A DNA stretch of 64,000 nucleotides from JAZKFT01 sp039925965 (GCA_039925965.1 JBDSXW010000032.1:1-64000); one strand, 5' to 3'; counted from the stretch's first letter, positions 17,119-26,911 are shown. Made by a program: numbers and translations. The notes: generated by a model from the letters alone, not told the origin.

Positions 17119-17550
17119 ATGCGAGGCGTAAACAGAGTCATGTTGATTGGTAACCTGGGTAAAGACCCCGATATTCAATACCTGGAAGGCAATATTGGCG
17201 TTGCCAAATTTCCACTGGCTACCACCGAAACGTTTAAAGACCGCAGCGGCAAACTGAATAGTCAGACTGAGTGGCATACCGTAGTGTTATGGCGTGGCCT
17301 GGCAGACCTCGCCCAGAAATACCTTCATAAAGGCAGTCTCGTTTATATTGAAGGGCGTTTAAAAACCCGCAGTTGGGAAGATAAGGAGGGCGTGAAAAAA
17401 TTTGCTACCGAAGTGGTGGGCGACAACCTGATCATGCTGGATAAACGCAGCGACAGCGTGCACCATCCATTACTGAACGAAGGAATGGATGGGTTTAGCG
17501 GCAGCGATATCCCTCCCGTTACGGACTCCACAGAATCTCTACCTTTTTAA
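17119..17550 (+). CDS. ssb: Single-stranded DNA-binding protein
   Basis: 143 residues. It binds single-stranded DNA in replication and repair. The OB-fold covers residues 1-110, beginning MRGVNRVMLIGNLGKDPDIQ and including TEWHTVVLWRGLADLAQKY and GSLVYIEGRLKTRSWEDKEG. A short acidic tail ends SLPF, the partner-binding tip. It is followed by gldE and gldD, an order that is conserved in many Bacteroidota. Confidence 0.95.
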   Translation: MRGVNRVMLIGNLGKDPDIQYLEGNIGVAKFPLATTETFKDRSGKLNSQTEWHTVVLWRGLADLAQKYLHKGSLVYIEGRLKTRSWEDKEGVKKFATEVVGDNLIMLDKRSDSVHHPLLNEGMDGFSGSDIPPVTDSTESLPF

Positions 17551-17738
17551 TATGGCGGCATTGCAAAACGAAATGGTTTTCTTTGCTCACAATAATGCTG
17601 GTTGGGGTAGCATCAGCAGTCTGTATATATTTATTTGTACACCAGCGCGCCACACCTATTTTTAATTAAATCACCTTTCCATTGGATTATCATTCGGTAA
17701 ATATTCTGTTCTTTAAATCGCTTACGCCACTATTTATT

Positions 17739-19016
17739 ATGGGTACCGAGCTCACCACGTTACTCGTAATTTTATTATTGCTGTTATTGTGTTTGTCGTT
17801 TTGCGTAGCTGGTGCCGAAATAGCCTTTTTCTCACTAACGTTTAAGGATATCAACTTTCTTAAAACCCGCAGCCAGCCTTCGTATAAGCGAGTGATTTCG
17901 CTGCTTGAAAACCCCAAAGCCCTGCTGGCGTCGATGCTGATTGCCAACAGTCTCGCCAATATCGGGATCATTGTACTCACCAATTTTATTATAGATGCTT
18001 ACCTGCCGGTGCAGGGCAATTTCTGGTTGGGCTTTGGAATTAAGGTAGTGCTGCTGACTACGATTATTTTGCTGGTAGCCGAAATTTTACCTAAAGTGTT
18101 TGCTACCCAAAACAATATTCGTTTTGCCAAAGATGTGGGTTGGGTAATAGAAGGGGTATACCTGCTTTTTAACCGGATCGGTCGGTTCCTGGTGGGCTTC
18201 AGCGATGGGATAGAAAAGAAGCTGGGCCAAAAAACCAGTGCCTCCAGCCTGGAAGAGCTGAACCAGGCAATAGACCTTACCACTTCCGAAGAAGCAACCG
18301 AAGAAGAAAAAAATATCCTGAAAGGCATCATAAAATTTGGGAATATTACCGCAAAGCAAGTCATGAAAACCCGGTTGGATGTAAGTGGTATCGACTACAT
18401 CATGAGTTTTAGCGACCTGAAGAAAAAGGTGGAAGAATTACACTATAGCCGCTTGCCGGTGTACCATGAGACACTGGATGAGATTAAAGGCATCATGCAC
18501 ACCAAAGACCTGCTGCCTTACCTGGAAGAAGCCGATGGTTTTGACTGGCACGCCGCGATACGACCGCCGTTTTTTGTGCATGAGCAAAAAATGATTGAGG
18601 ACCTGTTGCAGGAATTTCAGCAAAAGCATATTCACTTTGCCATCGTGGTAGACGAGTTTGGCGGCACCAGCGGCATCATTACCCTGGAAGACATTATGGA
18701 GGAAGTGATTGGCGAAATAAAGGATGAGTTTGATGAAGAAGATACGGCCACCAATAAGATAGACGATCTCAATTATATTTTTGAAGGTAAGACCATGCTG
18801 AATGATGTGTGCAAGAAAATGGACCTGCAAAGCGACACTTTTGATCACTTTAAAGGAGAAAGCGATTCGCTGGCTGGGCTTATATTGGAGCTGGCTGGGG
18901 AAATACCTGTAAGTGATCAGGTGATTGCATGCGGCGATTTTGATTTTACGGTGCTGGAGATAATTAAAAATCGTATCAATAAGGTGAAGATCACGATAAA
19001 GCCTAACGAAGAATAA
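17739..19016 (+). CDS. gldE: Gliding motility-associated protein GldE (CNNM/CBS)
   Basis: About 425 residues. An N-terminal CNNM (DUF21) membrane domain starts TELTTLLVILLLLLLCLSFC and includes GAEIAFFSL. It is followed by a CBS pair (KQVMKTRLDVSGIDY, FVHEQKMIEDLLQEF, IHFAIVVDEFGGTSGI) and a C-terminal CorC/HlyC transporter-associated domain. GldE is linked genetically to the lipoprotein GldD in gliding and type IX secretion. ATG 17739 is preferred over an in-frame TTG at 17682. The gene order ssb-gldE-gldD supports the name over a generic hemolysin/CNNM label. Confidence 0.9.
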   Translation: MGTELTTLLVILLLLLLCLSFCVAGAEIAFFSLTFKDINFLKTRSQPSYKRVISLLENPKALLASMLIANSLANIGIIVLTNFIIDAYLPVQGNFWLGFGIKVVLLTTIILLVAEILPKVFATQNNIRFAKDVGWVIEGVYLLFNRIGRFLVGFSDGIEKKLGQKTSASSLEELNQAIDLTTSEEATEEEKNILKGIIKFGNITAKQVMKTRLDVSGIDYIMSFSDLKKKVEELHYSRLPVYHETLDEIKGIMHTKDLLPYLEEADGFDWHAAIRPPFFVHEQKMIEDLLQEFQQKHIHFAIVVDEFGGTSGIITLEDIMEEVIGEIKDEFDEEDTATNKIDDLNYIFEGKTMLNDVCKKMDLQSDTFDHFKGESDSLAGLILELAGEIPVSDQVIACGDFDFTVLEIIKNRINKVKITIKPNEE

Positions 19017-19317
19017 TGCACTTGCAACAACTCCCGGGGTTCATTTTTTCCACCAGGCCTGAGGTTCACTAATTTTTAAATATTGTAATGTGTTAATAAC
19101 ACGCTGTGGTACTGAAGTTTCAGTAATGAAATGCAACCCTATGATGGGAACCTGGCGGCTAGTTTGATGAATTGCCTTCTAGTTCCTTGCACTATTGACC
19201 GCAGTTCGGTGGGCTATTATTTTAAAAACGCTTGGCGTGGCGGCCTTAACGATGCTTAATAAACTCAGGTCTGATGTGCTGCGAACCTTAGCCCTGCTAA
19301 AAAACGGTAAGTAAAAT
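19017..19317. other. Gap between gldE and gldD, nothing recognised
   Basis: About 300 bases. I find no reading frame over 40 codons that looks coding, no tRNA, and no strong hairpin with a T-run. The two gld genes are usually closer together in relatives. Confidence 0.4.
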
Positions 19318-19941
19318 ATGAACAAAAATTATCGTTTATTGGAGCGCTTCCTGCTTCGCGCATCCTGTTACCTGCTACCCGCTATTTGTTATTTTCCACT
19401 CGCATCCTGCAACAGCAATTTTGTTCCCAAAGACCGGGGCTATTTTGCCATTCCATTGCCCCAACACCAGTACAAAAGTTTTGACGAGCCTGGTTATCCC
19501 TATAGTTTTGAGATGCCGGTATATGCCAAAGTGGTGAAGGATACCACTTTTTTTGAGGACAAACCCGAGAACCCCTGGTGGATTAATATCGATTTTCCGC
19601 AGTTCAATGGGCGGATCTATATCAGTTATAAAGACCTTGTTCACAACGATTTTGGGAAGATGGTAAACGATGCGTTTAAGATGACCTACAAGCATACTTC
19701 CAAGGCGACTTCCATTGAAGATTCAAAGATCGCCACACCGAATGGGGTACACGGCGTATTCTTTAAAGTAGGAGGCAATGCGGCTACGGGGCAACAGTTT
19801 TTTCTCACGGATAGCGCCAGGCATTTTCTTCGTGGCGCCCTCTATTTTGACGCTACTCCCAACGAAGATTCGCTGGCACCTGTCAGCAATTTTTTACGGG
19901 AAGACCTGCAGCACCTCATTAATACATTCAAGTGGAAATAG
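19318..19941 (+). CDS. gldD: Gliding motility lipoprotein GldD
   Basis: 207 residues. A lipoprotein signal peptide ends FPLASC with lipidation at Cys31. It is followed by FVPKDRGYFAIPLPQHQYKS, YPYSFEMPVYAKV, WWINIDFPQFNGRIYISYK and a C-terminal NFLREDLQHLINTFKWK. These match GldD, which is needed for gliding motility and for type IX secretion together with GldE. The start is ATG 19318. Confidence 0.93.
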   Translation: MNKNYRLLERFLLRASCYLLPAICYFPLASCNSNFVPKDRGYFAIPLPQHQYKSFDEPGYPYSFEMPVYAKVVKDTTFFEDKPENPWWINIDFPQFNGRIYISYKDLVHNDFGKMVNDAFKMTYKHTSKATSIEDSKIATPNGVHGVFFKVGGNAATGQQFFLTDSARHFLRGALYFDATPNEDSLAPVSNFLREDLQHLINTFKWK

Positions 19942-20040
19942 GCGGCGACTTTATTCAATACTTGTCTTTACGCTGTCTGCATTTACTGCAATGACTGCAG
20001 CTTTTTCTTACTTATGCTTGCCCGATTGAAGATGACTCAT

Positions 20041-20328
20041 TCAATTGTTGTTGCTGCTATTTCGTGAAACCCTATCCCGTCTGGATAAGAGCCGGGTGCA
20101 AGTTTTGGCTTCTACTGCTTTTAAACACACCGTTTCCATTTTTACGAGCATCGAGCCAAAGTTTCTTTTTGCACCTTTAGATATATTGAGGGCTTTAACG
20201 ACAGGATTTAAGGGCATAAATGCTTCTTCCCCGGGTTTCTTTTCACCATATTTTAAGCCATGGATAGTTTTGCCTGAAGTTTGTACTACAGTACCAAAAG
20301 CTACAATTCGGGCTTCACTTAATGGCAC
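20041..20328 (-). CDS. Possible small hypothetical protein or gene remnant
   Basis: An open frame of 95 codons starting at a GTG, with a stop shortly upstream of NTYRVPLSEARIVAFG. It contains GKTIHGLKYGEKKPGEEAF and GSMLVKMETVCLKAVEAK and ends RNSSNNN. The residue make-up looks protein-like, but I recognise no family. The opposite strand is open over the same stretch, so one of the two is a shadow. It may be the C-terminal end of a decayed gene. Confidence 0.3.
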   Translation of the reverse strand: MPLSEARIVAFGTVVQTSGKTIHGLKYGEKKPGEEAFMPLNPVVKALNISKGAKRNFGSMLVKMETVCLKAVEAKTCTRLLSRRDRVSRNSSNNN

Positions 20329-20335
20329 CCGGTAG

Positions 20336-20612
20336 GTATTTTGCGATCAATGCTTTTTGAAACAGCGGCCGGGATTAGAATATTGATAGCTATTGCAGGT
20401 TAAGATTTGGGTCTTATGGCGAAGGAGTAGAAGGCTTTCTATCACGAATTCAGCTCCCTAAAAGTTACAGAGCTACATGCCAGTCAGGGCCTATCTTCGC
20501 GATTGTAAAAACCGTCATTTCCTGCTTCAGGAAGCTTGGAAAAACGCAACTACAGTGTGTATGGAACAGACGTCAACGTGCCTGCGGAAAATGGCCCGGG
20601 TAAATAAAGCGC
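20336..20612. other. Gap upstream of DUF3109 gene, nothing recognised
   Basis: With the poorly supported frame at 20041-20328, the whole 19942-20612 stretch has no confident gene. I see no RNA gene or clear repeat in it. Confidence 0.35.
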
Positions 20613-21197
20613 ATGATAGCAATAGATAACAAGCTGGTAAGCGATCAATTAGTGGAGGAAAATTTTGTATGCGACCTGGTAAAATGCAAGGGCGGCTGCT
20701 GCGTGGACGGAGATGCCGGGGCACCCCTGGAAAGCGAAGAGCGTAAAAATATCGAGGCAGTATACGAAGCCGTTAAGCCTTACCTTACTCCCGAGAGCAT
20801 CGAAGAGATAGCACTCCAGGGAAAGTATGTTTATGACGATGAGTTTGGATGGACAACGCCGGCCATCAATGGTGGTGTTTGCGTCTATGGCATCACCGAT
20901 AAATATGGCATCGTTAAATGTGGGATTGAACAAGCTTACAACGACGGAAAAGTGACCTGGAAAAAGCCCATCAGCTGCCACCTGTTTCCGGTAAGGATAG
21001 AGCAGAGTAAGGATGGCAAAACGGAATATGTAAATTATGAGCCACGCGAAAGCCTGTGCAAGCCAGCCTGCAAACTGGGCAATAAATTAAAAGTGCCTGT
21101 GTACCAGTTTTTGAAAGAGCCACTGATCCGGAAATATGGAGAAGACTTTTACGAAGCACTCCACGCGGTGGCCAAAGATTATTTCCAGGTAAAATAA
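20613..21197 (+). CDS. DUF3109 family cysteine-rich protein
   Basis: 194 residues with the conserved Cys clusters of DUF3109: NFVCDLVKCKGGCCVDGDAG, GGVCVYG, VKCGIEQ, PISCHLFPVRI and SLCKPACKLG. This Cys pattern suggests a metal or Fe-S centre, as in the related YkgJ-type zinc/iron-chelating proteins, but its role is unknown. There is no signal peptide, so it is cytosolic. The start is ATG 20613. Confidence 0.88.
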   Translation: MIAIDNKLVSDQLVEENFVCDLVKCKGGCCVDGDAGAPLESEERKNIEAVYEAVKPYLTPESIEEIALQGKYVYDDEFGWTTPAINGGVCVYGITDKYGIVKCGIEQAYNDGKVTWKKPISCHLFPVRIEQSKDGKTEYVNYEPRESLCKPACKLGNKLKVPVYQFLKEPLIRKYGEDFYEALHAVAKDYFQVK

Positions 21198-21385
21198 TCC
21201 GCATCCAAAGTGGCTGATGGATCGTAAATGAGGGTTTTATGTGCTGAAAATCTGCAGTTTATGGGGGTTTTCTCGCCTGCCAGAATGCATTTTCTAACAG
21301 GTGCCAGCACCTCCGATTACACTTTCATAACTACAGATTTTAACCAGATTTAGCCCTGAGGTTTGCGGTTCAAAAAAATGAACTT

Positions 21386-21817
21386 ATGAAAAAGCTTTTG
21401 TTGTTTACAGTAATCATCACTGCATTTGGATGGGCAGCTAACGCCCAGAAGAAATCTATTAAAGTTCCTGCGAAAGTGGCGTCTGCTTTTAAAGAGAAAT
21501 TTCCGGGTGCCAGCGCCCTGAGTTGGGAGATGGAAAACGCAAAGGAATATGAAGTCAACTTTAAGGAAAACGGCAAGCCGGTTTCAGCAAATTTTGACGC
21601 GGCAGGTACATGGATGGAAACAGAGGCCGGTATCGATATTGCATCTTTACCTGGCGCAGTGAGTGCTACGGCTACTAAGAAGGCGGGCAACAAAATTACA
21701 GCTGCATACAGGATTGAGAAGTCGGATGGCAGCACTACCTTCGAAGTGGAAATAAGGAATGGAAAAAAGAAATCCGAAATGATCCTGAATCCAGACGGTA
21801 CTCCCCTTAAAAAGTAA
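21386..21817 (+). CDS. Secreted PepSY-like (BLIP-fold) protein
   Basis: 143 residues with a signal peptide (MKKLLLFTVIITAFGWAANAQ). It has two tandem repeats of the PepSY-like fold: KVASAFKEKFPGASALSWEM...EYEVNFKENGK and ITAAYRIEKSDGSTTFEVEI. Proteins of this family in Bacteroidota are periplasmic and of unknown role. The YncE-like gene starts 43 bases downstream and may share its transcript. Confidence 0.82.
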   Translation: MKKLLLFTVIITAFGWAANAQKKSIKVPAKVASAFKEKFPGASALSWEMENAKEYEVNFKENGKPVSANFDAAGTWMETEAGIDIASLPGAVSATATKKAGNKITAAYRIEKSDGSTTFEVEIRNGKKKSEMILNPDGTPLKK

Positions 21818-21860
21818 ACACATTATCCGCAACTAAACGACAATTCATTTAAACAACCCT

Positions 21861-22877
21861 ATGAAAAAAATATTCAATATTGCGCTGGCAACTATTACTG
21901 TAGCCTGCATTGGCCCAGCCTCGGCACAAAAAGGTGGCTATCAACTTAAAACCGCGTTTCATATTGCCAGTGCGGGTGGCTGGGATTACCTGGCTACAGA
22001 TCCCGGGGCCAATAAACTGTATGTATCCCACGGTACACAGGTAAATATCCTGGATAAGACAACGGGAGATTCTTTAGGGGTGATCGAAAATACCACGGGT
22101 GTGCACGGCATTGCATTTGATGACGCATTGGGGAAAGGATATACGAGCAATGGCAGGCTTAACAACGTCTCAGTATTTGAACTGAAAACCGGGAAAGTAC
22201 TATCCCAAATCGCCACAGGTGAAAATCCTGACGCGATCCTCTATGATGAATTTTCAAAAAAAGTAATTACCTGTAATGGGCGTGGGAAAGACCTTACTGT
22301 CATTGACCCGGTTACGGAAAAAGTGGTAGCTACAATACCAATGGGTGGCAAACCCGAAACGGCGGTGACAGATAATGCAGGCAAGCTGTATGTGAATGTG
22401 GAGGACAAGAATGAAATCGTGGTGGTAGATATTGTGAAATTCGAAGTATTGAGCCATTGGACCTTATCGCCGGCTGAGGGCCCAACAGGTCTTGCTATTG
22501 ACAGGCAGTCGAAGCGACTGTTTGCCGGCTGCGATAAATTGCTGGTGGTAATGAATGCAGAAACAGGTGCGATCGTAAGTAAACTACCCATCGGCGATGG
22601 CTGCGATGGAGTAGCGTTTGATCCTGCTTCGAAAACTATTTTTACCTCCAATGGTGAAGGCACCATGACCGTCGTGAAAGAAGTGTCACCATCGGAATTT
22701 AAAGTGATGGAAAATGTGGTCACCAAAAAATCCGCCAGGACCATTACCCTTGACGAAAAGACACATAAAATATATTTACTAGCTGCGGATTTTGATCCGG
22801 TAGCCGCAGATGCTCCGCCAAGAACAAGACCCAAAATGATTCCGGGATCATTCCAGGTGCTGGTTTTTGAGAAATAG
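21861..22877 (+). CDS. Secreted YncE-like beta-propeller protein
   Basis: 338 residues with a signal peptide (MKKIFNIALATITVACIGPASAQ). It consists of repeated 40-residue blades: GGWDYLATDPGANKLYVSHG, VNILDKTTGDSLGVIENT, VSVFELKTGKVLSQIATGEN, LTVIDPVTEKVVATIPMGG. This is a YncE/surface-antigen type seven-blade propeller. A binding or scaffold role is likely, and there are no catalytic residues to note. Confidence 0.85.
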   Translation: MKKIFNIALATITVACIGPASAQKGGYQLKTAFHIASAGGWDYLATDPGANKLYVSHGTQVNILDKTTGDSLGVIENTTGVHGIAFDDALGKGYTSNGRLNNVSVFELKTGKVLSQIATGENPDAILYDEFSKKVITCNGRGKDLTVIDPVTEKVVATIPMGGKPETAVTDNAGKLYVNVEDKNEIVVVDIVKFEVLSHWTLSPAEGPTGLAIDRQSKRLFAGCDKLLVVMNAETGAIVSKLPIGDGCDGVAFDPASKTIFTSNGEGTMTVVKEVSPSEFKVMENVVTKKSARTITLDEKTHKIYLLAADFDPVAADAPPRTRPKMIPGSFQVLVFEK

Positions 22878-22913
22878 GAGGTAATGTTTTTTTTATCCTA
22901 ACAACTAACAGCC

Positions 22914-23327
22914 ATGTGGTGGGTTTACGCTTTATTATCGGCACTGTTTGCCTCGCTTACAGCCATCTTTGCCAAGATTGGTATCTCAGGCGTTAATTCA
23001 AACCTGGCAACAGCGATCCGTACAGTCATTATCCTGATCGTGGCCTGGGGCATCGTGCTGGCGAAAGGTGAAGCGAAAGGCATTGCTACCCTCTCCAAAC
23101 GTAATTTGGTATTCCTTCTGATATCGGGTGTTGCAACCGGACTTTCCTGGATCTTTTATTTTAAAGCATTACAAATAGGAAAGGTGTCGCAAGTGGCACC
23201 AGTAGATAAGCTTAGCGTAGCATTAACCATTGCGCTGTCTGTGATTTTCCTGGGGGAAGTGCTTACCTGGAAAACAGCCATTGGTGCCGTCCTGATTGTT
23301 GCCGGTACGGCGGTCTTGATCTTGTGA
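22914..23327 (+). CDS. Half-size EamA/DMT transporter
   Basis: 137 residues with five predicted membrane helices, corresponding to a single EamA repeat: MWWVYALLSALFASLTAIFA, FLLISGVATGLSWIFYFKAL, VDKLSVALTIALSVIFLGE. Full-size members have two repeats, so this one probably works as a dimer. The substrate is unknown. It follows the propeller gene by 36 bases. Confidence 0.85.
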   Translation: MWWVYALLSALFASLTAIFAKIGISGVNSNLATAIRTVIILIVAWGIVLAKGEAKGIATLSKRNLVFLLISGVATGLSWIFYFKALQIGKVSQVAPVDKLSVALTIALSVIFLGEVLTWKTAIGAVLIVAGTAVLIL

Positions 23328-23375
23328 TATCAATTTGTAATTTCCATTTAATAAAATACCGCATAAGATCAATAT

Positions 23376-25562
23376 ATGAGGCTGATTGTTTTTTTAGTGT
23401 GCGCCCTTTTTTTTTCGGCTGGAGCTATGGCGCAGCACAGTTTTAGGATTGTGCTAAAAGACAGTGTTAGCAGCCGGAATCTGGGCTTCGCAACTGTGGA
23501 GTGTGTCACCCTGAAACGTAGCGTGGTAGCTGATTCCACTGGAACCGCGTTATTTAATAACATGCCTGTAGGGTTGCTTTCTTTTAAGGCAAGTGTGGTT
23601 GGTTTTTCAGAACAATTTTTTACCCAGATACTGCCGCAAACCGAACCGTATTTCCAGGTAATGATGGTGCCGGAGGCGGAAGCTGAAGGGGAGGAAGTGA
23701 TCATAGTTGCCAGCAGCCGCACCAATAGCCGGATAGAGGACCTTGCCACCAGGGTAGAAGTATTAGGGGCCGAAGAAGTCACAGAAGAGAACGGCATCAA
23801 ACCTGGAAATATCACGAGCCTTTTGGGTGACATCGCAGGTATTCAAATACAACAAACTTCGGCAACTACCGGCAATGCAGATATACGGGTGCAGGGCCTG
23901 CCCGGCAAGTACACGCAAATATTGCGGGATGGAATTCCATTATATGGCGGTTATAGCGGCAGCTTCAGCATTCTGCAAATACCACCGCTGGACCTTCAAC
24001 AGGTGGAGCTGGTAAAAGGATCTGCTTCCACTTTGTACGGTGGCGGCGCCATTGCCGGCATGGTAAACCTGGTGTCTAAAAGCCCGAAGCTGGGAGTGAT
24101 GGAATATGGGCTTACATTGAACCAATCCACCCTGAAAGAAAGTAATCTCAACATCTTTTTAAGCCAGCGGAATAAAAAGGCCGGGTACTCTTTATTTGCC
24201 GGCGGTAACTACCAGAAAGCCACCGACGTAAATAAAGACGGCTTTAGCGATGTGCCTAAGATTGGTAGCTTTTTTATCCACCCACGCCTGTTTTTATACC
24301 CTGGCGAGAAAGACAATATAATTATCGGCTACACCGCCAACTATGAAGACCGCAAAGGCGGTGATATTAAAGTGTTTAATGATGGAAAAGATGTGGCCCA
24401 CCAGTTTTTTATTCAAAACCAATCGTTTCGCAATACTACAGATGCTGACTGGCAACATGCCCTGAATGCCACGTCCAGCCTTGAATTTAAAGGAAGTGCC
24501 AGCTTTTTCCACCGGGATATTACCACCAATACTTTTGGGATGAAGGCAAATCAGTTCGCATACTATTCAGAAGCGACCTATGTAAAAAAATGGGACTATC
24601 ACAACCTGGTAGCGGGGGTGAATTTTAATGGAGATCGGTTTACCAAAAAATTACCCGACAGCACCAACATCAGCAACTACGACCAAAACACCACCGGGCT
24701 TTTTATGCAGGACGACTGGAAGATCGGCGCCACGGTTACAATGCAAATCGGTATGCGGTTCGACCATCATAATACCTATGGGAATTTTGCCTTGCCAAGG
24801 TTGTCGGTTTTATACAAGATCAACAATCGGTTTTCTACCAGGCTCGGAGGCGGGCTCGGGTACAAAACGCCCAATGTTTTCAGCAGTGAGCTAGACGAAC
24901 GGGATTATCCGAGGCTGGTTCGTTTGGATCATGTAAAAGCCGAACGCAGCTACGGCGTAAACTGGGATATTAATTTCAAACAACGGCTCGATGAATGGAA
25001 CCTGACCGTCAACCAGATGTTTTACATCACCCAAATCAATAGCCCGCTGGTATTGAATGAACTGCCGGCGATTACGGGGGGCAGCCGTGGTGGTTTGTAT
25101 TATTCCAATGCAGGAAAACCGCTGCGCACTTCGGGTTTTGAGACCTATATAGCGGCCAGGCAGGATGAGCTGGAATTATACCTTGGCTACACCTATACTG
25201 TGGCAAAGCAACTTTACAATCCTTTACAACAGTTTGTGAGCCTGAGCGCCCGTAACAAAATTGCCATGGTGTCGGCGTATGAATTTTCCCGCAGGTTCCG
25301 GGCAGGCTTTGAGGCGGCATATACCGGTAAGCAGTGGCTCGACAACGGAAGCCGTACCCCGGGATATCTATTTATGGCGGCTATGATCCGTTATAATATT
25401 GGCAAAGCCGCCATTGTTCTCAATTGCGAGAACCTACTGGATTACCGCCAGACTCGCAAAGAATCCATTGTAAGCGGTAACCCGCTGAACCCCACGTTCA
25501 ACCAGATCTGGGCGCCAATTGATGGCCGTGTGGTAAACCTTTCGGTAAATTTCCGGTGGTAA
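23376..25562 (+). CDS. TonB-dependent outer-membrane receptor
   Basis: 728 residues. It has a signal peptide (IVFLVCALFFSAGAMAQ) and an N-terminal carboxypeptidase-regulatory-like beta domain (FRIVLKDSVSSRNLGFATVE). The plug follows (ITSLLGDIAGIQIQQTSATT, VRVQGLPGK-like VQGLPGKYTQILRDGIPLYG, VELVKGSASTLYGGGAIAGM), then a 22-strand barrel ending in Phe-Arg-Trp. It resembles siderophore, cobalamin or metal receptors more than SusC. No riboswitch or partner lipoprotein is seen next to it, so the ligand is unknown. Confidence 0.9.
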   Translation: MRLIVFLVCALFFSAGAMAQHSFRIVLKDSVSSRNLGFATVECVTLKRSVVADSTGTALFNNMPVGLLSFKASVVGFSEQFFTQILPQTEPYFQVMMVPEAEAEGEEVIIVASSRTNSRIEDLATRVEVLGAEEVTEENGIKPGNITSLLGDIAGIQIQQTSATTGNADIRVQGLPGKYTQILRDGIPLYGGYSGSFSILQIPPLDLQQVELVKGSASTLYGGGAIAGMVNLVSKSPKLGVMEYGLTLNQSTLKESNLNIFLSQRNKKAGYSLFAGGNYQKATDVNKDGFSDVPKIGSFFIHPRLFLYPGEKDNIIIGYTANYEDRKGGDIKVFNDGKDVAHQFFIQNQSFRNTTDADWQHALNATSSLEFKGSASFFHRDITTNTFGMKANQFAYYSEATYVKKWDYHNLVAGVNFNGDRFTKKLPDSTNISNYDQNTTGLFMQDDWKIGATVTMQIGMRFDHHNTYGNFALPRLSVLYKINNRFSTRLGGGLGYKTPNVFSSELDERDYPRLVRLDHVKAERSYGVNWDINFKQRLDEWNLTVNQMFYITQINSPLVLNELPAITGGSRGGLYYSNAGKPLRTSGFETYIAARQDELELYLGYTYTVAKQLYNPLQQFVSLSARNKIAMVSAYEFSRRFRAGFEAAYTGKQWLDNGSRTPGYLFMAAMIRYNIGKAAIVLNCENLLDYRQTRKESIVSGNPLNPTFNQIWAPIDGRVVNLSVNFRW

Positions 25563-25656
25563 GCCGCTTTGCGAATAATTGTTGTGGATAAAGAACCTGG
25601 CTGCATTCGGCAACCCCTGTTAAATTTGTTATTCAAGAAAGCGGGGCAGGGACACC

Positions 25657-25929
25657 ATGAAATATAATACAACGACCTTACAGAAACTAGAAAAAATACT
25701 GAGCGAAGCGGAATATGTGATCCGTTACGAGCGAGGGACTTTTCAAAGCGGCTATTGCGTTCTGGAGCTGCGGAAGGTTGTGGTGGTCAACCGGTTTTTG
25801 GATGTGGAAGGCCGTATCAATACCTTAGTAGAATTGATTCCGGTGATCAATATCAATCCCGATACCTTAACCCACGAGAGTCAAAAACTCTACGATGAAA
25901 TAAAGCGCAATGCCATAGAATCAGTATAA
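25657..25929 (+). CDS. Small conserved protein, unknown function
   Basis: 90 residues, cytosolic, with no signal peptide. The sequence KLEKILSEAEYVIRYERGTF, SGYCVLELRKVVVVNRFLDV, EGRINTLVELIPVIN looks like a well-behaved small alpha/beta domain that is conserved in Bacteroidota, but I cannot assign a function. It starts at ATG 25657, upstream of the MBL hydrolase. Confidence 0.7.
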   Translation: MKYNTTTLQKLEKILSEAEYVIRYERGTFQSGYCVLELRKVVVVNRFLDVEGRINTLVELIPVININPDTLTHESQKLYDEIKRNAIESV

Positions 25930-26069
25930 GAAGTGACCAGTGACCAGTTTCCAGAACCCGGGTTTCAAATTACTGGTTACCAGTAGCTAACACGAAAGCG
26001 ATTTTAAGGATTGTTCAACCGGCAACCGGTAACTGGAAACCACTTAGCGACAACCTGCACATTTTTTTT

Positions 26070-26101
26070 AAAGACTTTCATGCTTGCACATGAAAGTCTT
26101 T
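26070..26101 (+). terminator. Strong hairpin terminator
   Basis: A perfect 13-bp stem (AAAGACTTTCATG / CATGAAAGTCTTT) with a 6-base loop, followed by T-rich sequence; an A/T-run also precedes it, so it could work in both directions. It lies after the small conserved protein gene and just before the MBL gene. The 130 bases before it contain TGACCAG and ACCGGTAACTGG filler repeats. Confidence 0.75.
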
Positions 26102-26137
26102 TAATTTTAGGCCCTTTGATTTTTTAACCAACTTCGT

Positions 26138-26911
26138 TTGTCTGTGGGTCTTTCCATCAAATTTCTTGGCACCGGCACCAGCGGCGGGGTACCGATGGTG
26201 GCCTGCCAGTGCCATGTGTGTACGAGCCCGCATGTGAAAGACAAACGACTTCGCAGCAGCATTATCGTCCGCAGCGAAACCACCACTATTATCGTGGATG
26301 CCACGCCAGATTTCCGCCAGCAGATGCTGAAAGAAAAAGTGCTGGAGATTGATGCCATCCTCATTACCCACCCCCATAAAGACCATATCGGCGGGCTGGA
26401 TGATACCAAGGCTTATCAATATTTCCAGGGCCGGCCTACCGCGATTTATGGCAGTAAAATAAGTATTGAAGGTGTGAAAATGGAACTGCCCTATGCCTTC
26501 GATGGAACCGATTACCCCGGCATCCCTTCCTTTGATTTGCACGAGATTGAATCAGCGCCGTTTACCATTGGCGATATTCATATTGTGCCAGTGCTGGCCT
26601 GGCACCACCGCATGCCGGTTCATGGGTACCGGTTTGGAAATTTTACCTATATCACCGACGCTAACCGTATCGAGGAAAGCGAAAAGGAAAAGATTTTTGG
26701 CAGTGAGATTCTGGTATTGAACACCCTCCGGAAAGAGCCGCATATTTCGCACTTCACATTGCAGGAAGCCATGGATCTGAGTATTGAACTGCAAGTAAAG
26801 CGACAATATTTTACCCATGTCAGCCACCAGCTTGGGCGTCACGGTGAGATAAATGCCGAACTGCCCGATCATATGCAGCTGGCGTATGATGGGCTGGAGT
26901 TGGAAGTTTAG
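26138..26911 (+). CDS. MBL-fold hydrolase, PhnP-like
   Basis: 257 residues with a metallo-beta-lactamase fold. The metal motif is THPHKDHIGGLDD, with further ligands in AWHHRMPVHGYRF, TYITDANR and FTHVSHQLGRHGE. N-terminal FLGTGTSGGVPMVACQCHVC resembles the Cys-containing zinc loop of PhnP (phosphoribosyl 1,2-cyclic phosphodiesterase). It probably acts as a phosphodiesterase, with the substrate unknown. There is no ATG before the conserved LGTGTS segment: TTG 26138, or the GTG two codons later, must be the start. Confidence 0.87.
   Translation: MSVGLSIKFLGTGTSGGVPMVACQCHVCTSPHVKDKRLRSSIIVRSETTTIIVDATPDFRQQMLKEKVLEIDAILITHPHKDHIGGLDDTKAYQYFQGRPTAIYGSKISIEGVKMELPYAFDGTDYPGIPSFDLHEIESAPFTIGDIHIVPVLAWHHRMPVHGYRFGNFTYITDANRIEESEKEKIFGSEILVLNTLRKEPHISHFTLQEAMDLSIELQVKRQYFTHVSHQLGRHGEINAELPDHMQLAYDGLELEV

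Noticed and set aside
23328..23375. Cobalamin riboswitch upstream of the TonB-dependent receptor
   Set aside because: The leader is under 50 bases and lacks the B12-box.
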